A stretch of DNA of 41,984 nucleotides. It comes from a virus. Shown here one piece after another: positions 18,006 to 25,245 of the stretch. The notes under the pieces were generated by a model. That model was not told the DNA's origin, searched no databases, and was given only the letters and a program-made list of their open reading frames with translations. Each line of letters opens with the position of its first letter. The first letter of the stretch is position 1. Location of the stretch: positions 1 through 41,984 of the IMG/VR virus record IMGVR_UViG_3300027082_000003; one strand, given 5' to 3'. The translations under genes were made by a program, and so were the position numbers.

Positions 18006-19307
18006 ATGAGTAATAGAGATATAACTGAAAGTAATAAAGAGATAACTGAATCAAGGCAAGAATTGGCTGAAAAGTTAGAAGAGAAACGTGATGTAATTAA
18101 AAGGACGATTGCTAAAGACGCAAATAATGATGAATTAGAAATGTTTATGTATTTGGCTAAACAATATAACCTGGACCCTTTTATGGACGAGATTTACTTC
18201 TGGAAATTCGGTAACGACCCAACTATAATGACAAGTCGTGACGGATATTTAAAGATAGCGAACCAAAATCCGCATTATGAGGGTATTATATCCGATGTTA
18301 TCTACCAGAATGATACTTTTACTAAAAACGGGCCGGATATTGCAGACATAAAACATTCTTATAACGTAAAAAATAGGGGCAAAATAGTTGGGGCTTATGC
18401 TTTTGTCTATCGCGATGATAGAAAGTTTCCGGTCTATGTATATGCACCGTTCAATGAATATAACAAAAGTAATAAGATTTGGAATGGTTATTCTTCCGCT
18501 ATGATTAAAAAAGTTGCTGAATCACAAGCGCTTAAAAGGGCCTTTAGTGTATCTGGTTTAGTTGCTAAAGAGGAAATGGATATGAATGAAAGTGGTAACA
18601 ATCAAAATAAATCGTTTACTTTTGGTGATTCTAGTGGTGGTAAAGATAGAGGCAAACCTCAAAAGAAACCAGAAAAACAAACCGATGAAGAAATCACAGA
18701 ACAATATACTAGCCACGATGATAGGTCCGATAATCAAGCACCACCAGAACAAGAAGAACCCGAAGAAGAGGTTCACGATGTGGAGTATGAAGAAGTTAAT
18801 GAGGAAGAAGAAGTTGAAGAAAAAGATTATACTTTAGAAGAACTAGCGAGTATAAAAATTAACTTTGGAAAACACAAAGGTAAAACCCTGGGTGAGATAC
18901 CAGAGGGATATGTCGAATATATCGCAGAAAACGCCTATGATGAAGAGTTAAAGGTTTTAGCAGGGAAATACCTTCAAAGGAAAGAAAAACCCGCCAAAAA
19001 CGATTCTGAACCTTCTGACAGGCAATTAGAAGTGCAGGAAATATGTAATAATAAAGCGGAACGGGTAGAGGCCACACAATTAAGACAGGAATTTGCTAAT
19101 AGATATGATGAAGATTTTACAAGTGTTGATGATATGAACCAAAAGACCTACTTGCAATATATAAAAGAACTCAAAGAATTGTTGGCTGATATTAGAGAAG
19201 AGGATATTAACCCCGATGAATATGAAGGGCCGGAAATATCGGGTGCAAAAGAAGGCGACGTTGACTTATCAGACGAAGAAGTGCAAGAACTATTTGATAA
19301 TATGTAA
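18006..19307 (+). CDS. bet: Bet/RecT-family single-strand annealing protein with ExoX-C-like tail domain
   Basis: 433 residues. Residues about 25-195 form the phage Bet/RecT domain: LAKQYNLDPFMDEIYFWKFG, TSRDGYLKIANQNP, VYVYAPFNEYNK and the hallmark SAMIKKVAESQALKRAFSVS. An acidic linker follows (about 235-275). Then comes a module INFGKHKGKTLGEIPEGYVE, the fold found at the C-terminus of ExoX-type exonucleases and in small phage proteins. The end is helical and acidic. It anneals complementary single strands during recombination-dependent replication or repair. No lambda-type exonuclease gene follows, which is unusual for a complete Bet module; the DUF1064 nuclease downstream could act with it, but that is inference. 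Confidence 0.88.
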   Translation: MSNRDITESNKEITESRQELAEKLEEKRDVIKRTIAKDANNDELEMFMYLAKQYNLDPFMDEIYFWKFGNDPTIMTSRDGYLKIANQNPHYEGIISDVIYQNDTFTKNGPDIADIKHSYNVKNRGKIVGAYAFVYRDDRKFPVYVYAPFNEYNKSNKIWNGYSSAMIKKVAESQALKRAFSVSGLVAKEEMDMNESGNNQNKSFTFGDSSGGKDRGKPQKKPEKQTDEEITEQYTSHDDRSDNQAPPEQEEPEEEVHDVEYEEVNEEEEVEEKDYTLEELASIKINFGKHKGKTLGEIPEGYVEYIAENAYDEELKVLAGKYLQRKEKPAKNDSEPSDRQLEVQEICNNKAERVEATQLRQEFANRYDEDFTSVDDMNQKTYLQYIKELKELLADIREEDINPDEYEGPEISGAKEGDVDLSDEEVQELFDNM

Positions 19308-19319
19308 AGGAGTGAAATA

Positions 19320-19649
19320 ATGAGTAAACAACCGACAATGAATGAAACGGAGTTAATGAATAGTTTAGTGAAAACAAAGGTTAAAGAACTTTATAGGCAC
19401 TTGAATAAAAATAGAATACAAATAGCCGGTGCGATGGCCGGTGCTAAATTTGTTGATATGGAAAAGCAGAACAAGCGGGAATGGAAGATGGTATTATACT
19501 TTTCGCCTAATCTTGATTTAGAGAAGAATATAATCAATGATAATTCTAAAATGTTACGGCGGAGGCTTACACGTATGTTCCGCCGGGACCCGCGTATGGA
19601 AAACGAACTTATGGTGATTGATGTTGAGGCCAGACAAGTGCCGAAATAA
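19320..19649 (+). CDS. Unknown basic protein in recombination operon
   Basis: 109 residues starting at ATG 19320 after AAAGGAGTG, 12 bases past bet. I do not recognise it. It is mostly helical at both ends and has a central beta part (WKMVLYFSPN), and a very basic stretch (KMLRRRLTRMFRRDPR, about 78-93) that could contact nucleic acid. Its position between bet and a Bro-N protein suggests an early role in DNA metabolism. Confidence 0.75.
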   Translation: MSKQPTMNETELMNSLVKTKVKELYRHLNKNRIQIAGAMAGAKFVDMEKQNKREWKMVLYFSPNLDLEKNIINDNSKMLRRRLTRMFRRDPRMENELMVIDVEARQVPK

Positions 19650-19663
19650 AGGGTGGTGATACA

Positions 19664-20029
19664 ATGAAAGAAGTTATTTTTACTAGCAAATTCGATGAAA
19701 CTGATGTAAGGTTCTTCCAAAACAAGGATTCAGAAGATGAACGTGTTTTTTTAAACCGTAGGGATATGGGCGAGGCGTTGGGATACAAATATCCAATGCG
19801 TTCGATAGCAAAACTACATTACAGATATAAACCACACTTTGTGGGGCGGGTAGAAAAAGATACCGCTATGATTAATGATGTCGAACAGGATATGATTTTT
19901 TATACAGTAAGGGGCGTAAAAGAGTTATGTAAGATTTCGTCACAGTATAACGCGTTGGACTTTTATTCTTGGGTTAAAAAGGAGGTCAATGATAATGCAG
20001 AAGTATTTTCTGATAGGCAACCTGGTTAA
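19664..20029 (+). CDS. Bro-N-like (antirepressor N-domain) protein
   Basis: 121 residues behind AAAGGGTGGTG. The arrangement EVIFTSKFDETDVRFFQNK...FLNRRDMGEALGYK...SIAKLHYRYKP...FYTVRGVKELCKISSQ...WVKKEV matches the N-terminal domain of Bro/phage antirepressor proteins, which bind DNA or modulate repressors. The usual C-terminal partner domain (KilA-C or ANT) is missing, so this is a single-domain version. The last 35 bases overlap the SSB gene in another frame. Confidence 0.6.
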   Translation: MKEVIFTSKFDETDVRFFQNKDSEDERVFLNRRDMGEALGYKYPMRSIAKLHYRYKPHFVGRVEKDTAMINDVEQDMIFYTVRGVKELCKISSQYNALDFYSWVKKEVNDNAEVFSDRQPG

Positions 20030-20300
20030 AGACCCAGAATTACGTTATACCGGTGATGGACTTGCTTATTGTAGGTTTACTATTGCTGAAAATGATACCA
20101 AAAAAGATGGTTCACCGATGTTTTTTAGTATAGTCGCTTTTGGGAAGTTGGCGGAGGCTTGTGGTAAGTATTTGGAAAAAGGACGTAGGGTTCATATTGT
20201 TGGGGAAATATTGAAACAAGAAAAGAAAATTGAAGGCGAAAATAAAACGATAACCTATCATAAATATAGGGTGAAAGCAAGAGAAGTCAAGTTTTTATAG
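19995..20300 (+). CDS. ssb: Single-stranded DNA-binding protein
   Basis: I chose ATG 19995 because GGAGG (19981-19985) lies 9 bases upstream; ATG 19989 would be only 3 bases away. The 101 residues are a full OB-fold: YFLIGNLVKDPELRYTGDG, CRFTIAEND, FFSIVAFGKLAEACGKYLEKGRRVHIVGEI, ending in a final strand (VKAREVKF). The acidic C-terminal tip of bacterial SSB, which recruits other repair proteins, is absent. It coats single-stranded DNA during phage replication and recombination; the gene lies between bet and the replication initiator. Confidence 0.9.
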   Translation: MQKYFLIGNLVKDPELRYTGDGLAYCRFTIAENDTKKDGSPMFFSIVAFGKLAEACGKYLEKGRRVHIVGEILKQEKKIEGENKTITYHKYRVKAREVKFL

Positions 20301-20315
20301 GGGGTCTAGTTATAT

Positions 20316-21101
20316 ATGGCAAAAAAGCCTGGATATTATGCGATTATTCCGGCCGATGTCAGATATGATAATGACCTCAAAGGCAACGAAAAGTTATTAT
20401 ATGGCGAAATAACGGCTCTTGCTAATAAAAGGGGTTATTGTTGGGCTAAAAATTCTTACTTTGCTAAATTATATGATGTCAATTCGAGGACCATTCAAAG
20501 ATATATAAATACCCTTGAAAAGAAAAAGTATATTATAACTCAAAGTAATAGTAGCGGACGCGTTATTGTCATCAATCCTACAACAGGGGTGACAAAATTG
20601 TCGGAGGGGGGTGACAAAATTGTCACGGGGGGTGATTCTGAAACCCCAAGCGACAGTAAGGATAAAAGCCTAAAAAATCGGCCGAATATTACAAGTATTA
20701 ATAATACAAGTAATAATAAACCTAAAGAAAAAGAAAAATATACTAAAAAGAAAAAGAAATTCAGCGAAGAAGTTTACGACTTATGGGAAATCTATTTAAC
20801 AGTTTTTGAAGGTGTATATAACCCGCGGACATTTCCAGATAAACGCAAAAGAAGAATAAAGGCTAGGTTAAAGATTTATGATTTTGAAGAAATAAAAAAT
20901 GCACTTGTAAATATACGTAATTCAGATTATATGTGTGGTGATAATGACGCGGGGCGTGTTTATGCGACACCGGAGTATTGTTTTCGAAACGATGAAATCA
21001 TCGAACGTTGGCTTAACAAGAACATAAAGGACAAACAGAGTAAAGACAAGGACCTGGACCAATTAAAAGAACTGTGGAGTGAATTAGATAAGGAGGAATA
21101 A
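20316..21101 (+). CDS. Replication initiator / replisome organizer with N-terminal winged helix
   Basis: 261 residues, ATG 20316 behind TAGGGGGTC. The N-terminal 85 residues (YYAIIPADVRYDNDLKGNEKL, GYCWAKNSYFAKLYDVNSRT, IQRYINTLEKKKYI) form the HTH_36-type winged helix of phage replication initiators. A polar linker (about 88-150) is encoded by DNA carrying repeated GGGGTGACAAAATTGTC units, which appear in protein as TKLSEGGDKIVTGGD. A helical C-domain resembling DnaD/O-type loaders follows (about 155-230). The protein probably binds these iterons and recruits the helicase through the loader at 21931, as with lambda O/P and SPP1 G38P/G39P. Confidence 0.75.
   Translation: MAKKPGYYAIIPADVRYDNDLKGNEKLLYGEITALANKRGYCWAKNSYFAKLYDVNSRTIQRYINTLEKKKYIITQSNSSGRVIVINPTTGVTKLSEGGDKIVTGGDSETPSDSKDKSLKNRPNITSINNTSNNKPKEKEKYTKKKKKFSEEVYDLWEIYLTVFEGVYNPRTFPDKRKRRIKARLKIYDFEEIKNALVNIRNSDYMCGDNDAGRVYATPEYCFRNDEIIERWLNKNIKDKQSKDKDLDQLKELWSELDKEE
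20586..20635 (+). repeat. Iterons inside initiator gene (candidate origin)
   Basis: Two copies of TGACAAAATTGTC at 20590-20602 and 20612-20624 start 22 bp apart, each preceded by GGGG and itself nearly palindromic (TGACAA, two central A, TTGTCA). A decayed third start, GGGGTGA, follows at about 20629-20635. Iterons within the initiator gene are the usual origin layout in many lambdoid and low-GC phages. Confidence 0.65.
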
Positions 21102-21104
21102 CTA

Positions 21105-21404
21105 ATGTCTGAACGAGTAAAATTTTATGTCAGAAGTGTTAATGATATCCAAAGATTATTTAAGTCAATAAAAAAAGATGAAATAGACCTATTGGAAAAA
21201 GAATTAAAAGATAAAGGATACGAAGTAACTTATGATATAGATGAAGACAATAATACATTTTGCCTAGGCACACACAAAAATAATAAAGTTGTAATAGTAA
21301 CAGTAGCACAATTAGCAGAAGAAGATTTTTATGTAGAATTATTAGGCAAATATATAGCATTATTTAGATTATATGACCAAATAACAGGTGATAGTAATGA
21401 GTGA
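21105..21404 (+). CDS. Unknown protein next to initiator
   Basis: 99 residues, starting 3 bases after the initiator stop with AAGGAGG upstream. Not recognised. It has a helical N-half (VRSVNDIQRLFKSIKKDEID) and a mixed centre (YEVTYDIDEDNNTFCLGTH), acidic overall. The end overlaps the next start. It belongs to the replication operon by position only. Confidence 0.75.
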   Translation: MSERVKFYVRSVNDIQRLFKSIKKDEIDLLEKELKDKGYEVTYDIDEDNNTFCLGTHKNNKVVIVTVAQLAEEDFYVELLGKYIALFRLYDQITGDSNE

Positions 21405-21918
21405 ATTAGAAGTAGGTCAAAAGGTTGTTGTTGGTGGCGAAACCGGTGTTATTAGAGATAAAAAACCTCATTACCAGGTAGATTTTGATGATGGTTTTGG
21501 TTGGTTCGATAGGATAGATATACAAACTTTAGAAGAATTTGGACTGAATAAAGATTGGAAATATGAACCAGGGGATATGATAATCAGAAAACACAAGATA
21601 CATACTGCATTAGTATATAACATTGCCGATTGTGATTATATGAAAGAATTATATTATATTGAAAGTCCTTTTTGTGAAAAAGCGAATGCCTGGGACAAAG
21701 ACAAATTAGAAAAATTAACTAAAAAGTATATACCTTTTGATTTCAACGTTGGTGATTTATTAGAAACCAAACCTTCTGCAATGCCGATGGAAGTAAAAGT
21801 TGTTGATATAGATTATACCGGCGAAATTTATAGAATAAAAGGTGTCGAAACCGGTAAAATATTTCATAGACAACGTAGATGGGTAGAAGAATATTTTGTG
21901 TTAAAATTGCCTTTTTAA
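21397..21918 (+). CDS. Unknown protein with two SH3-like beta modules
   Basis: Start chosen at ATG 21397 (AGGTGA upstream), giving 173 residues; the frame extends three codons further. The N-terminus, LEVGQKVVVGGETGVIRDKK followed by YQVDFDDGFGWF, looks like a small KOW/SH3-type barrel, and a second such segment appears near residue 115 (FNVGDLLETKPSAMPMEVKV). No catalytic motif seen. Lies in the replication operon; similar small barrel proteins recur elsewhere in this genome (23501, 27992). Confidence 0.7.
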   Translation: MSELEVGQKVVVGGETGVIRDKKPHYQVDFDDGFGWFDRIDIQTLEEFGLNKDWKYEPGDMIIRKHKIHTALVYNIADCDYMKELYYIESPFCEKANAWDKDKLEKLTKKYIPFDFNVGDLLETKPSAMPMEVKVVDIDYTGEIYRIKGVETGKIFHRQRRWVEEYFVLKLPF

Positions 21919-21930
21919 AGGGGTGGAATA

Positions 21931-22467
21931 ATGAATAAAAAGAAAACGATGGAACTATTAGTTTTGATTAACTCTTTTTATGGTAATCAGTTTAAATTTC
22001 CTAAAGAATCGACCACTTCTAGTAAAATAATAGTTAGGTCCTGGCACGATATGTTGAAGGATTTATCCTTTGAGAAGGCGACAGAGTTAGTTAAGAGGTA
22101 TAATCTAGAAAACCCACAATATCCACCTTCGCCCGGCCATATTTTACGTCTAGCCCAGGAAGAAAATGATAATGAAGTATCGCCGGACGAGGCTTGGTAT
22201 ATGCTTAACGAGGCTATCAGTAGTATTGGTTGGTCCTACAATCCAGATAAAGTAAGGGAAAAGTTACCACACCTTGTGATTAAAGCCGGTGAAATGTTGG
22301 GAATGAGTGCTATCGCTTACAACCAGGATAACTATTTAGAAAAGAAATATAAGGACGTTTACAGAAACCTTTTAGAAGAAAAAAGAAAGGGCAAACAGAT
22401 GGAATTATTAGAAGGACAAGAAAACAAAAATTTATTACAGGGGGAATCACAAAACGATGAAAATTAA
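21931..22467 (+). CDS. Helicase loader-like protein (SPP1 G39P type)
   Basis: 178 residues, AAGGGGTGG upstream. The first 75 residues show the layout of the phage replicative helicase loader/inhibitor family: a helix ending in INSFYGNQFKF, then VRSWHDMLKDLSFEKATELV, then PQYPPSPGHILRLAQE. Such proteins bind the host or phage replicative helicase and hand it to the initiator at the origin. Downstream of a winged-helix initiator, as in SPP1, this is a coherent pair. No helicase gene is visible, so it would have to load the host DnaB/DnaC helicase. The call is by pattern. Confidence 0.6.
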   Translation: MNKKKTMELLVLINSFYGNQFKFPKESTTSSKIIVRSWHDMLKDLSFEKATELVKRYNLENPQYPPSPGHILRLAQEENDNEVSPDEAWYMLNEAISSIGWSYNPDKVREKLPHLVIKAGEMLGMSAIAYNQDNYLEKKYKDVYRNLLEEKRKGKQMELLEGQENKNLLQGESQNDEN

Positions 22468-22711
22468 TGAAGTTATTTCGGACGAGGAAATATTTACGCG
22501 TGTTGAAGATGGTGAAAATTATCAAGAAATAGCGGACGAGGTTGGTTGTCACCGTAAAACTATCGGTAGGCATTACCGTGCTTATTGTAAAGAACTTAAA
22601 GAGAACACGCCATCAAATAAAGGTTATGAATATGAAATTAATTTCGGGCGTGAGCAGACTATCTACAATAAAATTGCCGGATTCTTTAAAGCACTCAATC
22701 CATTTTCATAG
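22457..22711 (+). CDS. Small helix-turn-helix protein
   Basis: 84 residues overlapping the loader end by 11 bases (ATG 22457 after AGGGGGAATC). Residues about 8-50 form a clear HTH: DEEIFTRVEDGENYQEIADE, turn VGCHRKT, recognition helix IGRHYRAYCKE. This resembles resolvase/sigma-like HTH domains without any partner domain. The C-terminus ends IAGFFKALNPFS. Possibly a regulator of middle or late genes; no target can be named. Confidence 0.7.
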   Translation: MKINEVISDEEIFTRVEDGENYQEIADEVGCHRKTIGRHYRAYCKELKENTPSNKGYEYEINFGREQTIYNKIAGFFKALNPFS

Positions 22712-22722
22712 TGGTGGTCCTG

Positions 22723-23028
22723 GTGGATAAAGAAAAAATAGTCGTTGATAATAAAACATATGGATATTTCATACCGGATAAAGAGGCTATTCTGGTAGTA
22801 AGTGATGAAACACCATTTCCAGAATTACAAGGGTATATGTTAAGGACTAACATAATTAAAAAATATAAACCTAAAAAAATAGTTATCCTGGATAAAGTAA
22901 TTAACAAAAAACATAGTATTGATTATGAATTTTTAAGATTAAATTGTTATACTTTGAACTTTGATGATGGTATGTATTACGCTATTGAAGAACAATATTT
23001 AGACACTAAAAAAATAAAAGGGCGATAA
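22723..23028 (+). CDS. Unknown protein
   Basis: Start uncertain: GTG 22723 is preferred, with GGTGGT just upstream; GTG 22711 would add four residues but has no ribosome site. About 101 residues, not recognised. Alternating strands and helices (YGYFIPDKEAILVVSDETPF, KPKKIVILDKVINK) suggest a small alpha/beta protein. Confidence 0.65.
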   Translation: MDKEKIVVDNKTYGYFIPDKEAILVVSDETPFPELQGYMLRTNIIKKYKPKKIVILDKVINKKHSIDYEFLRLNCYTLNFDDGMYYAIEEQYLDTKKIKGR

Positions 23029-23039
23029 GGAGTGATTGA

Positions 23040-23393
23040 ATGGATTTTAAACAAATAACAAGCCAATTCTATGTTAATTTTTATATGGTGAAAAACGACA
23101 ATGGTTATATTAAATATCATAAAAAAAATAAATATCAAGAATTGATATGGGAACTCTTTTTAAAAGAATTAGAAGAAGATAAATATTATATAATTGCCCC
23201 GGAATCTTACAAGAAAAATGTAACAAATTCTGGACACGAATATAAAAAAAGAATTATATTCAGCGATGGTTTTGGTAACCTGGAAGAATTAAAAGAAGAG
23301 GTTATTGATTATTTAGAAGAACAAGAACTTACAGAAGAATATTTTGATGAACTTTTAGAAACGGGTAATATTGATTGGATAGAAGAAGAATAA
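23040..23393 (+). CDS. Unknown acidic protein
   Basis: 117 residues, AAGGAGTGATTGA before ATG 23040. Not recognised. N-terminal half has aromatic residues and beta strands (FYVNFYMVKNDNGYIKYHKK), the C-terminal third is a very acidic helix (LEELKEEVIDYLEEQELTEE). The gene is followed by a 100-base gap holding a strong stem-loop. Confidence 0.7.
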   Translation: MDFKQITSQFYVNFYMVKNDNGYIKYHKKNKYQELIWELFLKELEEDKYYIIAPESYKKNVTNSGHEYKKRIIFSDGFGNLEELKEEVIDYLEEQELTEEYFDELLETGNIDWIEEE

Positions 23394-23403
23394 ATTTACT
23401 ACC

Positions 23404-23486
23404 CCCGCCGGTTATGGCAAGAGAAAATCAATAATTAAATGGAGGTGTAAAGCCTCAAATATATTTTATAAATTTTGTCCGGCGGG
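23404..23486 (+). promoter_or_regulatory. GC-rich long stem-loop in 107-base gap
   Basis: CCCGCCGG (23404-23411) pairs perfectly with CCGGCGGG (23479-23486), closing a 67-base loop. Within it, GAGG (23442-23445) and CCTC (23453-23456) form a second hairpin with loop TGTAAAG. No T-run follows, and GAAAGGGGTG, the ribosome site of the next gene, starts directly at its 3' foot, so it is more likely a translational or mRNA-stability element than a terminator. Confidence 0.6.
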
Positions 23487-23500
23487 AAAGGGGTGATTAG

Positions 23501-23674
23501 ATGGATAACAAATACAGTATAGGGGATAAAGTATTATTAGAATATGGCGGAGGATATGGAGTATATTCAGAAATAATTGACTGGCGTTATAGTCCCAAGA
23601 CAGGTTATAGTTATGAGATTGAGGATAGACCTGGCAGGTATTGGAAAGAGGAACGCATATTAGAGGGTGATTAG
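23501..23674 (+). CDS. Small SH3/KOW-like protein, 57 residues
   Basis: ATG 23501 follows AAAGGGGTGATT; the stop at 23672-23674 is followed at once by ATG of the next gene. The sequence, YSIGDKVLLEYGGGYGVYSE followed by IIDWRYSPKTGYSYEIED and a closing YWKEERI, reads like a small five-stranded SH3-like barrel such as phage proteins that bind nucleic acid or protein partners. Not assigned to a family. Confidence 0.75.
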   Translation: MDNKYSIGDKVLLEYGGGYGVYSEIIDWRYSPKTGYSYEIEDRPGRYWKEERILEGD

Positions 23675-24127
23675 ATGGGTTGGAATAAACTACCTAAAGA
23701 GTTAGAAGGCAGAGTTAAATCAACTGTCGGTGCTAAAGATAAAGAACTTAAACAATTAGAAAAGGCGACAAAAAATAAATATCATAACAAAAAGACGGTG
23801 GTTGACGGACATAAATTTGATTCTAAATTAGAGGCCAGGTATTATAAGAAGTTAATAACGCTTAAAGCGACCGGCAAGATAAAAGAATTAGAATTGCAAC
23901 CTATGTTTAGACTACAAGATGGTTTTGACGATAAAGAAGGCAACCACCACCGCCCTATTAACTACAAGGCGGACTTTGACATAACCTGGGCCGATAACTA
24001 CCAGGAAATAGTGGACACCAAAGGTAAGGAAACAAGCGTCTATAAGATTAAAAAGAAATTATTCTTAAAGAAATACCCGGATATTAATTTTAGAGAAGTA
24101 AGGGAAGAAGATTTAGAAATGTTTTAA
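23675..24127 (+). CDS. DUF1064 family PD-(D/E)xK-type nuclease-like protein
   Basis: 150 residues. The conserved opening KYHNKKTVVDGHKFDSKLEA carries E53; then YKADFDI with D100 and QEIVDTKGKETSVYKIKKKL with D114 and K116. This E...D...DxK pattern is that of the RecU/endonuclease-like fold; DUF1064 proteins are widespread in phages of low-GC bacteria. A role in processing recombination intermediates beside Bet and Gam is likely but not shown. The N-terminal 30 residues are a charged extension. Confidence 0.75.
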   Translation: MGWNKLPKELEGRVKSTVGAKDKELKQLEKATKNKYHNKKTVVDGHKFDSKLEARYYKKLITLKATGKIKELELQPMFRLQDGFDDKEGNHHRPINYKADFDITWADNYQEIVDTKGKETSVYKIKKKLFLKKYPDINFREVREEDLEMF

Positions 24128-24139
24128 AGGGGTGAGTTG

Positions 24140-24319
24140 ATGTCAAACAAATTCAACGCTAATCAATGCAAGAATTGTATTAAATATTATCGCGGTGTTA
24201 GAGGTAATTGCTTGGCTTTTTTAGACAATAAACACCCGTTAAAAGACAAAGAAGATAACTGTATAGCCTATGTTCCAATCCGTTTTGTTTTCAAGACAAA
24301 TAAAAAGAACCCCGCGTAA
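24140..24319 (+). CDS. Small cysteine-rich (zinc-binding type) protein
   Basis: ATG 24140 is preferred over TTG 24137 because AAGGGGTGA lies at the right distance. 59 residues with four Cys: CKNC near residue 9, then NCLAF and NCIAY. This spacing suggests a single small zinc site. The stop codon lies in the loop of the terminator hairpin, so the last residues (KNPA) are encoded by the stem itself. It is the final gene of the early rightward operon. Confidence 0.75.
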   Translation: MSNKFNANQCKNCIKYYRGVRGNCLAFLDNKHPLKDKEDNCIAYVPIRFVFKTNKKNPA

Positions 24320-24332
24320 TTGCGGGGCTTTT
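24310..24332. terminator. Bidirectional terminator between convergent operons
   Basis: CCCCGC (24310-24315) and GCGGGG (24322-24327) form a 6-bp GC stem with loop GTAATT. On the + strand it is followed by CTTTTCGTTT; on the - strand by GTTCTTTTTA. It can therefore end both the rightward early operon and the leftward operon, whose last gene stops at 24336. Confidence 0.88.
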
Positions 24333-24335
24333 CGT

Positions 24336-24413
24336 TTATCCTCTTCTCGCACCATAGTATATTAAAAATAACATATATGCTACAAATAACACGGCCAGGA
24401 TATTCTTAATCAT
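24336..24413 (-). CDS. 25-residue membrane microprotein
   Basis: ATG at 24413 lies inside the last codons of the upstream gene (start overlaps its GAT GAT TAA end), so translation is probably coupled. The peptide MIKNILAVLFVAYMLFLIYY plus GARRG is one hydrophobic helix with a basic end, giving a predicted N-out or C-in single-pass topology. Ends right before the terminator. Function unknown; small phage membrane peptides often act on host membrane proteins or in lysis timing. Confidence 0.6.
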   Translation of the reverse strand: MIKNILAVLFVAYMLFLIYYGARRG

Positions 24414-24690
24414 CGGACCACAACCTCTGTGATATAATTTCCATCGCATAAGTGGTTATTTCATTGTCGGCCCGGAGTTTAGACAAAGCGTTGGATATTG
24501 ATTCTAAACGCCTTCTTTCACGTTGGCCGGGTAATTGTTCAAACCTGGCCTCTAATTTATTAGACACGGACCTGGTTCCATTCAACACGTTAGACAGGTG
24601 GCCTTCTGTTACTTCTAATAGATTAGACATAGTTTTTTGGTCTAAATCATAGTAGTCCATATATTCTTTAATATCATTCGTTTTTATCAT
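24406..24690 (-). CDS. Small Xre-like HTH regulator
   Basis: 94 residues; ATG 24690 has AGGAGTGATTTAGAAG upstream. Residues about 12-45 are helix-turn-helix: YYDLDQKTMSNLLEVTEGHL, SNVLNGTRSVSNK, which follows the Xre pattern including the NxLNGxR recognition end. A helical tail with RERRRLESISNALSKLRADN follows. It is near the end of the leftward operon, unlike the regulator at 17155, and may be the second half of a switch between the two operons. This is inference. Confidence 0.75.
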   Translation of the reverse strand: MIKTNDIKEYMDYYDLDQKTMSNLLEVTEGHLSNVLNGTRSVSNKLEARFEQLPGQRERRRLESISNALSKLRADNEITTYAMEIISQRLWSDD

Positions 24691-24826
24691 CTTCTAAATC
24701 ACTCCTTAACCGCTTTAAATCCCTGGCCCGTTGTGTATCGCGCCCGTTTATTAAATCATCTTTTGCGTGTTCATATTCTTCATCTACCCGTTTATAAAAT
24801 CCTTCTTCACCTATATACATTGGCAT
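24674..24826 (-). CDS. Unknown charged 50-residue protein
   Basis: ATG 24826 follows AAAGGGAGTGAATAA. The frame runs 50 codons to TGA at 24674-24676 and overlaps the start of the HTH gene. Sequence is very charged and helical (FYKRVDEEYEHAKDDLINGR). Not recognised. Overlap and ribosome site make it a real gene despite its size. Confidence 0.7.
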   Translation of the reverse strand: MPMYIGEEGFYKRVDEEYEHAKDDLINGRDTQRARDLKRLRSDLEDDKNE

Positions 24827-24828
24827 AT

Positions 24829-25044
24829 TTATTCACTCCCTTTGGTTCTGTGGTCTATATCTTTTTGTATTTCCTCTAAACACCTATCACACAAACCCAT
24901 ATGCAGTTGTTGAGTATCAAACCAATTGTGACACCTTTTGCACCGTTGTTCACCGGTGTAATAATCTCTTTCGCCCCTCATCATAAAACCCTCCATTAAT
25001 GGTTCAAATTTATAGTAAAAACGTTTATCTTCTTCGCTATACAT
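24829..25044 (-). CDS. Small zinc-ribbon-like protein
   Basis: Start at ATG 25044, with AGGAAAGGCG upstream overlapping the previous gene's end; the open frame reaches further to 25098 but has no ribosome site there. 71 residues with CKRC and CDRC spaced by 15 residues, a standard zinc-ribbon/knuckle pattern. N-terminal part YSEEDKRFYYKFEPLMEGFM is helical. Partner unknown. Confidence 0.75.
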   Translation of the reverse strand: MYSEEDKRFYYKFEPLMEGFMMRGERDYYTGEQRCKRCHNWFDTQQLHMGLCDRCLEEIQKDIDHRTKGSE

Positions 25045-25049
25045 TTTAA

Positions 25050-25241
25050 TTACGCCTTTCCTAACGGCATACCTATTTTTATATAACACATTGTGCAATA
25101 AAATTGGTTTGTTTCCGGATTGTAGGTCCCTTCTTCATTTTTGATAACCTCTTCAATAGTTTTATAGTCGGTGTTCTTTAGTAATTCCTGGTATTCGTTT
25201 ATTTCTGACGCCTTACGTCCACACTCTTTACACTTTGGCAT
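25050..25241 (-). CDS. Small zinc-ribbon-like protein
   Basis: 63 residues after AAAGGAGTGATATT. CKEC at residues 4-7 and CTMC at about 49-52 give two CxxC knuckles with a helical insert between them (NEYQELLKNTDYKTIEEVIK). This resembles small treble-clef or ribbon proteins of phages. It sits directly before another CxxC protein (24829-25044), so the two may work together. Confidence 0.75.
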   Translation of the reverse strand: MPKCKECGRKASEINEYQELLKNTDYKTIEEVIKNEEGTYNPETNQFYCTMCYIKIGMPLGKA

Positions 25242-25245
25242 AATA

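Noticed and set aside
17155-24319. Lysogeny module
   Set aside because: Two small HTH regulators and a Bro-N protein are present, but there is no integrase, excisionase, ParA or CI-type cleavable repressor, so a temperate life style is not supported.
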